From the NCBI GenBank assembly GCA_036504895.1, contig DASXUJ010000001.1, forward strand, positions 1-64,000: a stretch of DNA of 64,000 nucleotides, read 5' to 3'. The notes below the pieces were generated by a model, which was not told the DNA's origin, did not search any database, and saw only the letters and a program-made list of their open reading frames with translations. The position numbers were made by a program, and so were the translations under genes. The DNA is from Syntrophorhabdaceae bacterium (lineage in GTDB: Bacteria; Desulfobacterota; Syntrophorhabdia; Syntrophorhabdales; Syntrophorhabdaceae). Below are positions 55,801-64,000 of this stretch, piece after piece (positions within the stretch are counted from its first letter, which is position 1; each line of letters opens with the position of its first letter).

Positions 55801-56233
55801 TCAGTGAAACGTTAACGGCAGGAGGAGGAACGCGCCGAGACAGAGAAAGAGAAGAAGGCCGTCTCTGGTCTCCTGACTGTCGCCCCGGCATATAGGACCA
55901 AAGCCCTATTGATACCTCCTCTCTGTCTGTTTATGTTAGGACCAATGGCCGTCAAAGAGTATTGTAATCTAAGCGATTAGAGATGGTGAGTCAATCCCGG
56001 AGTCTTTTCCGGGCTCTTCCGGTCAGCCGATCTCGCAGCAGACATCTTTTTTGCTCCGGAGGAGTTTTTCGCAGGAAGGAGGCAAAAGGAGGATGCCTGG
56101 CGTTAAAGAAATATCCGGTCAGCCGATCGCATAAGTTTCGACTTGAGAAGGAGCTGACGAGCCGTACCTCGGGATTGTGATAAGTATGGCTTTCTGCGTG
56201 CACGAACAGGACACATGAATAATCCGTGGAGAT
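55801..56233. other. Intergenic region upstream of glgX
   Basis: About 430 bp without a gene. It contains a palindrome-like box (55893-55908, annotated), a half-site TTAGGACCAA at 55937-55945, and a 14-bp direct repeat CCGGTCAGCCGATC at 56019-56032 and 56115-56128. A weak sigma-54-like match at 56187-56202 has the GG and GC elements only. Confidence 0.5.
55893..55908. promoter_or_regulatory. Second copy of the GGAC-type palindrome
   Basis: TAGGACCAAAGCCCTA differs from the core of the 53244-53261 box at one position. It lies about 325 bp before the glgX start, in a similar relation to its gene as the first box. A degenerate third site follows at about 55937. Shared control of the DUF3300 pair and glgX is inferred. 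Confidence 0.4.
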
Positions 56234-58336
56234 ATGAGAACGCATTCCCTGAATGACGCTTCGCCTTCGATCCGAGGTTTGAGTTTTCCTCTCGGCGCCA
56301 CTATATACCCTGAAGGCGTGAACTTCAGCGTGTTTTCGAAAGGGAGTGCCGCGGTTCACCTGCTTCTTTTCGATCACGTGGATGATGCGAAACCGTCCTG
56401 CGTGATCGAACTGGACCGCCACAGAAATCGGATTTACCATTACTGGCATGTGTTTGTGCCCGGAATCACCAGGGGTCAGCACTATGCCTACAAGGTGCAG
56501 GGTCCCTATGCTCCGGAACTTGGGCTCCGTTTCGACCCGAATAAGGTCTTGCTCGACCCCTACGGGAGATATGTTGCCAGCCCGGCGGGGTATAGCCGCG
56601 ATGCGGCTCGGAAACCGGGAGATAACACTGCATGGGCAATGAAGAGCGTGGTCGCCGACCTCAGCGCCTATGATTGGGAAGGAGATGTCCTATTACGCAG
56701 GCCCTTCACAAAAACGGTTCTTTACGAGGTGCACGTGGGCGGGTTCACGAGACACCCCAGCTCCGGGGTGGCGCCCGAGCTGCGTGGCACATATCGGGGA
56801 CTGATCGAAAAGATCCCATACCTGAAGGATCTGGGAGTGAACGCGGTCGAACTCCTGCCCATCTTCAGCTTTGACGCGCAGGACGCCACTCCCGGTCTGG
56901 AAAATTACTGGGGATACTCACCTGTTTCCTTCTTTTCGCCCCATGGGGGCTACGGTTCCCGCAAAGATCCGGTGGGCGTGCTCGATGAGTTCCGGGACAT
57001 GGTCAAGGCCCTGCACCGGGCAGGCATCGAAGTCTTGCTGGACGTGGTATACAACCATACCGCAGAGGGGGGACGTGACGGTCCGACGTTCTGCTTCAGA
57101 GGGTTTGCGAACGAAACCTACTACATCCTCGACAAAAATAAGGCTTCCTACGCCGACTACACCGGGTGCGGCAATTCTCTGAACGCAAATGAGTCCGTCT
57201 GCCGGAGGATGATCGTCGATAGCCTTCGCTATTGGGTTCAGCAGATGCACGTGGATGGCTTCCGGTTTGACCTGGCGTCGATCCTATCGCGCGACAGGGA
57301 CGGCCGCCCCATGGCGTCTCCCCCGGTCCTCTGGGATATCGAGTCCGATCCGGTGCTTGCCAACGCCAAGCTGATCGCGGAAGCGTGGGATGCTGCAGGC
57401 CTCTACCAGGTTGGCAGTTTCATCGGCGACAGTTGGAAGGAATGGAACGGCAAGTTCAGGGATGACATCCGAGCTTTTCTCAAAGGCGACAATGGAGCAG
57501 CGAGGACCGTAGCGTACCGGATCTCAGGGAGCCCGGATATTTACCGGCACGAGGAACGCGAACCGGAGCAGAGCGTCAATTTCGTCACGTGCCATGACGG
57601 TTTCACGCTTAACGACCTCGTCTCCTACAACGGTAAGCACAACGAAGCCAACAGGGAAAAGAACCGGGATGGAGCCGACCACAATCTCAGTTGGAATTGC
57701 GGCATCGAGGGCCCCACCGACAACCTGGAGATAGAGACGCTCCGAAACAGACAGGTGAAAAATTTTCTCGCCCTGACCCTCTTTTCCGTGGGAACCCCCA
57801 TGCTGCTCATGGGCGACGAGATGCGGCGCACTCAGGGAGGCAACAACAACGCATACTGCCAGGACAATGAGACCAGTTGGCTTGATTGGACGCTTCTCAC
57901 CAGGCATGGGGACATTCACCGCTTCTGTAAAAAGATGATCGCCCTTCGCCAGAGCCGCGAGCTCTCTGCGGAACGCCTCGTCATGACATTGAACGAACTG
58001 CTCAGCCGGCAGCCGATCCAGTGGCACGGTGTCACCCTCGATTCCCCGGATTGGAGCCCCGACTCTCACACATTAGCCGCCACAGCCGCCATCTCGGAAG
58101 GAAAGGTGCTACTCCATCTCATGGTAAACGCGTACTGGGGGCAGCTGTATTTCGAGATACCCCCCGCCGGAGTCGATTTCGGCCCCTGGCAAAAGCTTAT
58201 CGATACATACCTCAACCCGCCGGACGATGTATGCGGCTGGGCTGACGCCCCCGTGGTCCGGGGGATGACCTATCCCGTGCAGTCCCGCTCCGTGGTGCTT
58301 CTCTCGAGCATGCGTCGAAACGCCGGGACCCGTTGA
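56234..58336 (+). CDS. glgX: Glycogen debranching enzyme (isoamylase type)
   Basis: 700 residues. An N-terminal CBM48 domain (about 10-110) with PEGVNFSVFSKGSAAVHLLL precedes the GH13 barrel. Catalytic regions are DVVYNHT, GFRFDLAS (nucleophile Asp), LIAEAWDAAG (acid/base Glu) and VTCHDGFTLNDLVSY (transition-state Asp). The enzyme hydrolyses alpha-1,6 branches of glycogen limit dextrins. It complements the glycogen phosphorylase at 39.5-42.1 kb. GTGGAG precedes the ATG. A hairpin terminator lies just after the stop. Confidence 0.95.
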   Translation: MRTHSLNDASPSIRGLSFPLGATIYPEGVNFSVFSKGSAAVHLLLFDHVDDAKPSCVIELDRHRNRIYHYWHVFVPGITRGQHYAYKVQGPYAPELGLRFDPNKVLLDPYGRYVASPAGYSRDAARKPGDNTAWAMKSVVADLSAYDWEGDVLLRRPFTKTVLYEVHVGGFTRHPSSGVAPELRGTYRGLIEKIPYLKDLGVNAVELLPIFSFDAQDATPGLENYWGYSPVSFFSPHGGYGSRKDPVGVLDEFRDMVKALHRAGIEVLLDVVYNHTAEGGRDGPTFCFRGFANETYYILDKNKASYADYTGCGNSLNANESVCRRMIVDSLRYWVQQMHVDGFRFDLASILSRDRDGRPMASPPVLWDIESDPVLANAKLIAEAWDAAGLYQVGSFIGDSWKEWNGKFRDDIRAFLKGDNGAARTVAYRISGSPDIYRHEEREPEQSVNFVTCHDGFTLNDLVSYNGKHNEANREKNRDGADHNLSWNCGIEGPTDNLEIETLRNRQVKNFLALTLFSVGTPMLLMGDEMRRTQGGNNNAYCQDNETSWLDWTLLTRHGDIHRFCKKMIALRQSRELSAERLVMTLNELLSRQPIQWHGVTLDSPDWSPDSHTLAATAAISEGKVLLHLMVNAYWGQLYFEIPPAGVDFGPWQKLIDTYLNPPDDVCGWADAPVVRGMTYPVQSRSVVLLSSMRRNAGTR

Positions 58337-58356
58337 GCCGGAAACCCGGCCTTTTC
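58337..58356 (+). terminator. Hairpin terminator after glgX
   Basis: GCCGG (58337-58341) pairs with CCGGC (58346-58350) around AAAC, followed by CTTTTC. The stem begins immediately after the stop codon and the T-run is short, so termination may be partial. The convergent permease gene ends at 58413. Confidence 0.5.
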
Positions 58357-58412
58357 GGGGATCTTTTGAAAGTCCTGCCGGCACTGAGGATAGTAGTACG
58401 GATGGACCCTTT

Positions 58413-58805
58413 CTATTCCTTTAACCCCTTTTTTTCCCTGCGGGAGAACCGAAAGTACGCCGCAACGGTCAGGAAATTGATGCACACCGCGATCACGTTC
58501 CATACCACCACCGGTCGCGAAACAATCAGCAAACCATAGTAGATCCAGAAAATCTGAAAGACACACATGATTGCCGCCATTCTCGGTTTCACTCCCATAC
58601 TTGACCGACGTCTGAGCATCGCCACCAAGTCCGGTACAGCTGCAAAGGTAGTACCCAACCCCGCCAGAAAACCAAAGACCTCCGACCGGTAAAACCTGGG
58701 AACGAGCAAGCTCGCGGTATCGCGTGGAATCAGGCCCTCACAGCCATAGAGCACGACAACGCTCAGTACGATGCCGGCCAGCTTCATAATGTCCAATCGG
58801 CCCAT
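58413..58805 (-). CDS. SemiSWEET-like (MtN3/PQ-loop) sugar permease
   Basis: 130 residues. The core (about 45-125) holds three membrane segments in the SemiSWEET pattern: FLAGLGTTFAAVPDLVAMLR with a Pro in segment 1, a basic SSMGVKP loop, FQIFWIYYGLLI and VWNVIAVCINFLTVAAY. SemiSWEETs form dimers that carry sucrose or glucose. An additional hydrophobic N-terminal segment (about 7-22, with GCEG) is unusual for the family and might be a signal anchor or lipobox-like region. The start at 58805 has GAGGAGG five bases upstream. It sits between two glucan enzymes, which suits a sugar-transport role. Confidence 0.75.
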   Translation of the reverse strand: MGRLDIMKLAGIVLSVVVLYGCEGLIPRDTASLLVPRFYRSEVFGFLAGLGTTFAAVPDLVAMLRRRSSMGVKPRMAAIMCVFQIFWIYYGLLIVSRPVVVWNVIAVCINFLTVAAYFRFSRREKKGLKE

Positions 58806-59069
58806 ACGCGCCTCCTCACTAAGCGGCTCTTTTCGTGTATCCTGACTGACTCGATTGTCAGGCCGCGATCTTTCCGGCATGGGGCGCTACGGGCGCGGAG
58901 AGTTGGGTATTCCCGCTCCGAACCGTCTTCATGCCGGCAGCACGCCCGAGCACGGGCATGATGGCGGTGGGTTGAGAAATTTTCAGGTTTCTTCTCTCCC
59001 TGCGCTCCTTTATCCTCCGGCCGGACTCATATTTTATTTCATGGATAACAGGGTATTTCGGCCATGGAT

Positions 59070-61853
59070 TCATTTCTCCGCCTTGTCTGACGATTTTCCA
59101 CGAACGAATGCCGCACCCTTGCCGGCCTCGAGCAACTTTTGAGGATCGAGAACACCGAAAAGCTGGATAAACTTGGCCACGAGCCCGGTCCAGCCCGTCT
59201 GGTGGCTTGCGCCGAGCCCCGCTCCGTTGTCACCATGGAAATACTCGTAAAAAAGAATGTTGTCGCGCCAGTAGGGGTCGGTCTGGAACTTCTCCGTGTC
59301 ACCAAACACCGGTCGCCGGCCCTGCCCGTCCCGTAAGAAAATCCGGGCGAGCCTGTCTGCAATCTCCTTGCTCACCTCGAAAAGGTTCATCATATTGCCC
59401 GAGCCGGTCGGGCATTCTATCTTGAAGTTGTCCCCGTAGTACAAATAGAAATTGAGGAGTGCCCTGATGATCATGGCATTTACCGGCATCCAGATCGGTC
59501 CGCGCCAGTTGGAGTTGCCGCCGAACATACCCGTGTTGGACTCTGCCGGCAGGTAGTCCACCCGATACTCCCGGCCGTCTGCGTACAGGACGCAGGGGTG
59601 CTGCTCGTGGAACTTCGAGAGCGAGCGGATGCCGTAAGGGCTCAGGAACTCGCCCTCGTCGAGCATCTTCGTGAGGATCCGGCGCAAGCGTTCCGGGTTG
59701 ATCAGGGCCAGGATTCCCCGCTCGGCCACCCCGTAGTGACCCGGACCGGTGGGGTGAACGGTCTCGAAGAGTTCGGGTATGCGGCGCATCCTTTTCGCGA
59801 GGTCAATCATCGTCCCCGGGATGCTCTCCCGCTGCCACTTCTCGATCACTGTCGTGGCACAGATTGGCAGGAGCCCCACCATCGAGCGCACCTTGAGCCT
59901 TATCGCGCTGCCGTCGGGAAATCTTAAGAGGTCATAGTAGAACCCGTCTTCCTCGTCCCACATGCCGTCCTCCCCGGCCCGGTTCATAGCCCTGGCGATA
60001 TAGTGGAAGTGCTCGGTGAACTTCGCGACCATGTCCTCGTAGATGGGGTCGAGGGCGGCAAGCTCTATCGCGAGCTCAGCCATATTCTGGCTGAAGAGAG
60101 CCATCCACGCCGTGCCGTCTGCCTGCTCCAGGTGGCCGCCGGTGGGCAGTGGGGCACTGCGGTCGAAGACGCCGATGTTATCGAGGCCAAGGAAGCCCCC
60201 CTCGAATATGTTCTTGCCGAAACGGTCCTTGCGGTTTACCCACCAGGTGAAGTTCAAGAGCAGCTTGTTGAACGTCATCCTGAGGAAATCGAGATCCGTC
60301 TCGCCGCGCAGGGCCTGTTCGGTGCGGTGCAGGAAGAGTGTCGCAAAGGCGTGGACCGGGGGGTTCACGTCGCTGAAGTTCCACTCGTAGGCGGGCATCT
60401 GGCCGTTGGGGTGCAGGTATACGCCGTTAAGCATGAGGTTCATCTGCTCCTTGGCGAAGTCGGGATCGACGATCGAGAGGGGAAGGGTGTGGAAGGCCAG
60501 GTCCCATGCCGCGTACCAGGGATATTCCCACTTGTCGGGCATGGAGATGATGTCCTCGTTCAGCATGTGGAACCACTCCGAGTTCCGGGCGTCACGGTAT
60601 CCGGAATAGAGGGGGTTGGAGTGGTGCTCGTCCAGCCAGGTGTCACCGTCGAAGAAGAAGAACTGCTTAGTCCAGAGCATGCCGGCGATGGCCTGGCGCA
60701 TGACGCCGGCCGCGTCCGGAGAGACCGAGGGCGGGGTTACAGAGCGATAGAACTCGTCCGCTTCCTGCACCCTTGCCGCCACGGTCATGTCGAATTCCGG
60801 CCCGAAGGGCGCAGCAGCGCTTTTGGCAGTCTCGCCTTGCCCGGTATCTTCACGCGCGGTCAGACGGAGCCGCACCGCCGCAGATTGGCCGGATTCCACT
60901 ACCATACGATAGTGGGCCGCAACCTTGGTACCCCGTTTTTCCGGATTCACCGCGCCCTGATTACCCTCTACCACGCAGTTATTGATACCGTCCTTGAGGT
61001 AGGGGCTCACGTTCTTTTGGCCCGGGAAAAGCCGCTCGTGGTTCGTCTCGTTTTCGGTAAAGAGCAGCGGCACCTCGCCTTCGCAGGAAAGGATGATTTC
61101 CCCGAGCAAGGGATGGGATCCCGCGACCGCGCTCGTCCCCACAGCTCCCCCGATCTCCTTCAGGTTTGGTTTCTCCGGGGATCTGTTGGATTCGGCGATC
61201 CATGGGGACCAATCATTACGGAACCACAGGGTCGGCAGTAAGTGCAGTTCGGCCGCTTCCGGTCCGCGGTTGACGGCCGTGATCCTGACCAGGATATCTT
61301 CCGGAGCGGCTTTGGCATACTCCACGAATACGTCGAAGTAGCGGTTACCGTTGAAGACCCCCGTATCGAGGAGCTCGTATTCAGATTCCTCCCGGCTCCG
61401 TCGCCTGTTTGTCTCCACAAGATCGTCGTAGGGGTAGGCCGACTGGGGGTACTTGTAGAGGTATTTCATGTAAGAGTGGGTGGGGGTGCTGTCCAGGTAG
61501 AAGTAGTACTCTTTCACGTCCTCGCCGTGGTTCCCTTCGCTGTTCGTAAGTCCGAAGAGGCGCTCCTTGAGGATCGGGTCCTTGCCGTTCCATAATGCAA
61601 AGGCAAAGCAGAGCCTTTGTTTGTCGTCGGAAATCCCTCCCAACCCGTCTTCGCCCCAACGGTATGCCCTGGAACGGGCCTGGTCGTGGGTAAAGAAGTT
61701 CCAGGCATCCCCGTCTTCGCTATAGTCTTCACGCACCGTGCCCCACTGTCGTTCGCTCAGGTAAGGCCCCCATTTCTTCCACCGGGCCCGGCCCTCACGG
61801 TTTTCAGTGAGTCTTTCTTTCTCGGCGTTTTTGAATGTGATTGTATTGTTCAT
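59070..61853 (-). CDS. GH63/MGH1-like glycoside hydrolase
   Basis: 927 residues without a signal peptide. The N-terminal part (about 1-330) is beta-rich (WKKWGPYLSERQWGTVREDY at the start). The C-terminal part (about 400-900) is an (alpha/alpha)6-barrel with WAAWDLAFHTLPLSIVDPDF-type segments, including WEYPWYAAWD, VNRKDRFGKNIFEGG and NSNWRGPIWMPVN, as in GH63 glucosidases and mannosylglycerate hydrolases. Predicted role: cytoplasmic hydrolysis of alpha-glucosides or mannosylglycerate-type solutes. Position near glgX and a sugar permease supports alpha-glucan or compatible-solute turnover. The ribosome binding site is weak. Confidence 0.85.
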   Translation of the reverse strand: MNNTITFKNAEKERLTENREGRARWKKWGPYLSERQWGTVREDYSEDGDAWNFFTHDQARSRAYRWGEDGLGGISDDKQRLCFAFALWNGKDPILKERLFGLTNSEGNHGEDVKEYYFYLDSTPTHSYMKYLYKYPQSAYPYDDLVETNRRRSREESEYELLDTGVFNGNRYFDVFVEYAKAAPEDILVRITAVNRGPEAAELHLLPTLWFRNDWSPWIAESNRSPEKPNLKEIGGAVGTSAVAGSHPLLGEIILSCEGEVPLLFTENETNHERLFPGQKNVSPYLKDGINNCVVEGNQGAVNPEKRGTKVAAHYRMVVESGQSAAVRLRLTAREDTGQGETAKSAAAPFGPEFDMTVAARVQEADEFYRSVTPPSVSPDAAGVMRQAIAGMLWTKQFFFFDGDTWLDEHHSNPLYSGYRDARNSEWFHMLNEDIISMPDKWEYPWYAAWDLAFHTLPLSIVDPDFAKEQMNLMLNGVYLHPNGQMPAYEWNFSDVNPPVHAFATLFLHRTEQALRGETDLDFLRMTFNKLLLNFTWWVNRKDRFGKNIFEGGFLGLDNIGVFDRSAPLPTGGHLEQADGTAWMALFSQNMAELAIELAALDPIYEDMVAKFTEHFHYIARAMNRAGEDGMWDEEDGFYYDLLRFPDGSAIRLKVRSMVGLLPICATTVIEKWQRESIPGTMIDLAKRMRRIPELFETVHPTGPGHYGVAERGILALINPERLRRILTKMLDEGEFLSPYGIRSLSKFHEQHPCVLYADGREYRVDYLPAESNTGMFGGNSNWRGPIWMPVNAMIIRALLNFYLYYGDNFKIECPTGSGNMMNLFEVSKEIADRLARIFLRDGQGRRPVFGDTEKFQTDPYWRDNILFYEYFHGDNGAGLGASHQTGWTGLVAKFIQLFGVLDPQKLLEAGKGAAFVRGKSSDKAEK

Positions 61854-62258
61854 AATGTTCTTCTTCTGTCCCTTCGCAAATTACTTTGCGGTGGTCAGTT
61901 TCCTCTCTCTACCTGCCGTGCCTTCAACTCTATAATATTAGTTAGTCACTATATGGGCGCAATACAATAAACCGGGGGCGGCAATTGTTTTATCTTCTCT
62001 CTTCCGAGCGGTGGTACCCGATAATGCTCCTGGGATACCACGGGAGGGTTCATTTGAAGCGGAGGATAGACGACAGAATCTTATTGAAATACATTGATGA
62101 GAGAATACGAAGTGTCCTTGTGTCAGCATGACCCCTTGATTTTGACTTGCGAGAACCGAAGAGGCCAGGGGCCAAGCAAGAGATTCCAATCGTTCAAAAT
62201 TCAAGGGCCGACCCCTTGGGTTTTCCCTGACGACCGGCATCAGGAAAGAGAGCTTTTT
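61854..62258. other. Intergenic region with dispersed motif
   Basis: About 400 bp between two minus-strand genes. It holds GACCCCTTGATTTTGA (62130-62145) and an inverted, longer relative at 62193-62215. The latter matches 53002-53023 at 21 of 22 bases. A possible minus-strand promoter (TTGCGC, 16 bp, TAATAT near 61935-61965) precedes the GH63-like gene. Confidence 0.45.
62193..62214. repeat. Dispersed 22-bp motif, second copy
   Basis: This 22-bp motif (TTCAAAATTCAAGGGCCGAC plus CC) matches 53002-53023 with one mismatch. Both copies lie in intergenic DNA next to inverted partners, consistent with decayed REP-like elements. Confidence 0.6.
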
Positions 62259-63080
62259 TTATCTCCAGCTGTAGAGGACTCCCGCGCCCATTACCCACTG
62301 GTCCTTCGAACCTACGTTATCGACCACCGGGCTGTTGGCGGCATCTCCCAGAAGCCGCATGTAGCGGACACCGCCCGCGATGTGCCAGTTTTGGTTCAGA
62401 TGATAGACGATTGCAGGAGTGGCAGAAACATCTCTGAAACCAGCGCTCGCATTATGGCGTGGGAGCCCGGAGAGGAATGCGTCGGTCACGTCCACGCCGA
62501 AGTACCTGCTCGTGTACGCACTATCGCCATAAGTACTGCTGATGCCCAAACCGACATCCCAGTTTTTGGCCATAGCCCACCATCCCCTTACGAGCCCCGT
62601 GACGAGCCAGCCATTATAGGCACCGCTCATGTCGGCGGTCCATGTCAGAGTGGTGAGGAGGCGGCATCTCGGGTTGCCTGGGTCGATAAACTCGAATCCT
62701 AGATAAGCACCGCCTTCAATGGCCGAATCGATCTTCGTCATCCTGTCAACCTGGTCATTTTCCACGTTCGATCGCTCAGGACGATAATTGAGTACCGGTC
62801 CTAAGCGGAATACAGGATGATCGACGATATTGAGGGAAAGCTCGGTGCCACGCAACAAGAGGTACTGGTTAGACCCGGGCAGCGTATACTTAAGGAACGG
62901 CGCGGCAACGCCCTTGTAGTTCTTGGATCCCAAGTAGTCGGGCGCGGCTCCCACTAAAATCCCGACAATCGTCGGGGCATTGTCAACCTCGAAGGCAGCC
63001 TGTTGGGCGCGCAAAACACCGGGAGTCAGGGCCAGTATCGCGAATAAAGACAAAAGCACAATTTTCGCTACATACTTCAT
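62259..63080 (-). CDS. MipA/OmpV family outer-membrane protein
   Basis: 273 residues with a signal peptide (about 1-25, ending VLRAQQ). The mature part shows amphipathic beta strands with aromatic girdles (GILVGAAPDYLGSKNYKGVA, then APFLKYTLP) and ends in VLYSWR, typical of MipA/OmpV barrels. Relatives interact with peptidoglycan enzymes or allow entry of small molecules. The start at 63080 has GGAGGT nearby; the longer frame to 63275 has no signal peptide at its N-terminus. It stands alone. Confidence 0.85.
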   Translation of the reverse strand: MKYVAKIVLLSLFAILALTPGVLRAQQAAFEVDNAPTIVGILVGAAPDYLGSKNYKGVAAPFLKYTLPGSNQYLLLRGTELSLNIVDHPVFRLGPVLNYRPERSNVENDQVDRMTKIDSAIEGGAYLGFEFIDPGNPRCRLLTTLTWTADMSGAYNGWLVTGLVRGWWAMAKNWDVGLGISSTYGDSAYTSRYFGVDVTDAFLSGLPRHNASAGFRDVSATPAIVYHLNQNWHIAGGVRYMRLLGDAANSPVVDNVGSKDQWVMGAGVLYSWR

Positions 63081-64000
63081 AGAGTACCTCCAGTGAAATT
63101 TATTCATCTCGGGTATCCTGCCGCTGATGCCCACAACATATGTCGGTGTGGCCATCTTTTCAAGAGCCTGATCATGATTTTCTTCCTCATCACCAATTCG
63201 ATCGGGGAGGGAAGTGGGGTCACCCATCAGAGGGTTTCCTGTCAGGAGATAATTCTTCCCTTCCTGCAAAAACATGACGGTTTGCAGGAGTGTAACTGTC
63301 CAGTCCTACATCTGTATTTCAACCGATATCGGACAGTGGTCGCTCGCTTCAGTATGCTGATAACTGACTGCGGGAAACCTTGGTCATGTATGCTGTTTGC
63401 AATTGCTTGACGCCCCTTGCCGGCAGTTTTTTTGTTTTCCAAGAGATAATCGCTTGTGGGGGGGAACTAGGGGGGGCGTCTCAGGCCGAGCCGGCCCCCC
63501 CGATTCGGCCGTTGTCCGTCACCCTTACAAAGGAGAGAAAATACACGATTTAGCGACAATGATAAAATTAAAGTGAAGAAACAAAGGGCGCTTGGAAAGT
63601 TGCCCCAAATCCCTTTTGAATAAGGAAATGGAGCGAACTCTTCGATGCCTGGAACAGGAAATAAAGAAAGCTCAGAAACAATTAGGCATGGAAATACAAC
63701 GCGTCTGACCCTTTAGTCCTATCTTCTGAAGGGGTATTTGATTTCTTAAGATAATTAGTAAAACCCTCTGCTCTATTCTTCACAAACGCAGCCCGTAGAA
63801 AAATTGCTATCCGCTTTGAGCCATAAACTTTGAATTCTTAACGGAAATGTGAACAAATATCGGATAGCAATTCAGCCCCCGTGGGATATCCGTGGGGATG
63901 GCTCGCTCCAGCGCCTAAAACTATAACAGTCGGTATATCGATCATATTCCGATAATATCATTCCAAAAAACGATTTCAAGAGAACGAATAGGTTTTGCCA
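63081..64000. other. Terminal region without supported genes
   Basis: The last 920 bp hold no gene I can support. A perfect 12-bp inverted repeat AATTGCTATCCG / CGGATAGCAATT occupies 63802-63813 and 63861-63872 with a 47-bp loop. A short plus-strand stretch near 63630-63708 encodes EQEIKKAQKQLGMEIQRV, which looks helical but is too short to call. A coding gene may begin beyond the window. Confidence 0.5.

Noticed and set aside
56187-56202. Sigma-54-like site before glgX
   Set aside because: Only the GG and GC dinucleotides match; the flanking consensus bases are poor.
60003-61241. 412-codon plus-strand frame
   Set aside because: Antisense to the GH63-like gene; composition is that of a shadow frame.

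Overview
The window reads as a chromosomal segment from a GC-rich anaerobic bacterium. It carries a complete bacterial-type carbonyl branch of the Wood-Ljungdahl pathway (carbon monoxide dehydrogenase, acetyl-CoA synthase, both corrinoid protein subunits and the methyltransferase). It also has large multi-PAS hybrid histidine kinases, a consensus sigma-54 promoter, TolC-type export genes and an OmpV-type porin, so the cell is Gram-negative. The combination fits a syntrophic or sulfate-reducing lineage of the former Deltaproteobacteria (for example Syntrophorhabdus-like or Desulfomonile-like). That placement is inferred from gene content only. I saw no rRNA, tRNA, CRISPR array, phage module or intact insertion sequence.

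Layout. 0.5-8.5 kb: a glutamine amidotransferase and a six-PAS hybrid kinase, divergent from a Cache-HAMP-PAS hybrid kinase with its own sigma-54 promoter. This block is bracketed by two 97%-identical direct repeats. 8.9-13.0 kb: a tightly overlapping kaiC-kaiB-kaiB-hybrid kinase operon, the most striking signalling module here. 13-15.6 kb: a decayed hicAB toxin-antitoxin locus, an FmdB-type zinc ribbon protein and a TPR protein. 15.6-23.1 kb: a TetR-controlled efflux operon in the order of the E. coli cecR-ybhGFSR locus with a tolC gene added. Its two ABC ATPase halves are separate genes. 23-28.8 kb: a structured 77-bp repeat pair, a glycosyltransferase abutting a DUF4922 (HIT/GalT-like) protein, a lipoprotein, gene remnants and a CDF metal exporter. 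28.8-36.5 kb: the CODH/ACS operon headed by a small unknown protein. 37-39.5 kb: a secreted beta-helix protein. 39.5-48.3 kb: ftsH, slipin, mgtA, HAD phosphatase and glycogen phosphorylase, all on one strand. 48.7-53 kb: an HD-GYP protein, a class II aldolase-like enzyme, a stand-alone receiver protein and a secreted Cache protein. 53.6-61.9 kb: a DUF3300-DUF2950 envelope pair, then glycogen debranching enzyme, a SemiSWEET-like sugar permease and a GH63-like glucosidase. 62.3-63.1 kb: a MipA/OmpV outer-membrane protein. The last 0.9 kb has no gene I can support.

How the parts fit. The CODH/ACS operon supplies or oxidises acetyl-CoA through CO and methyl groups, and its nickel demand makes the adjacent His-tailed metal exporter notable. 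Glycogen phosphorylase, GlgX, the GH63-like enzyme, the aldolase-like protein and the sugar permease suggest storage and turnover of alpha-glucans. The kinases, KaiC/KaiB proteins, HD-GYP protein and Cache/receiver pair make the segment rich in signalling. Repeats and gene fragments are concentrated in the gaps at 0-0.5, 8.5, 13-14, 23.5, 27, 53 and 62 kb.
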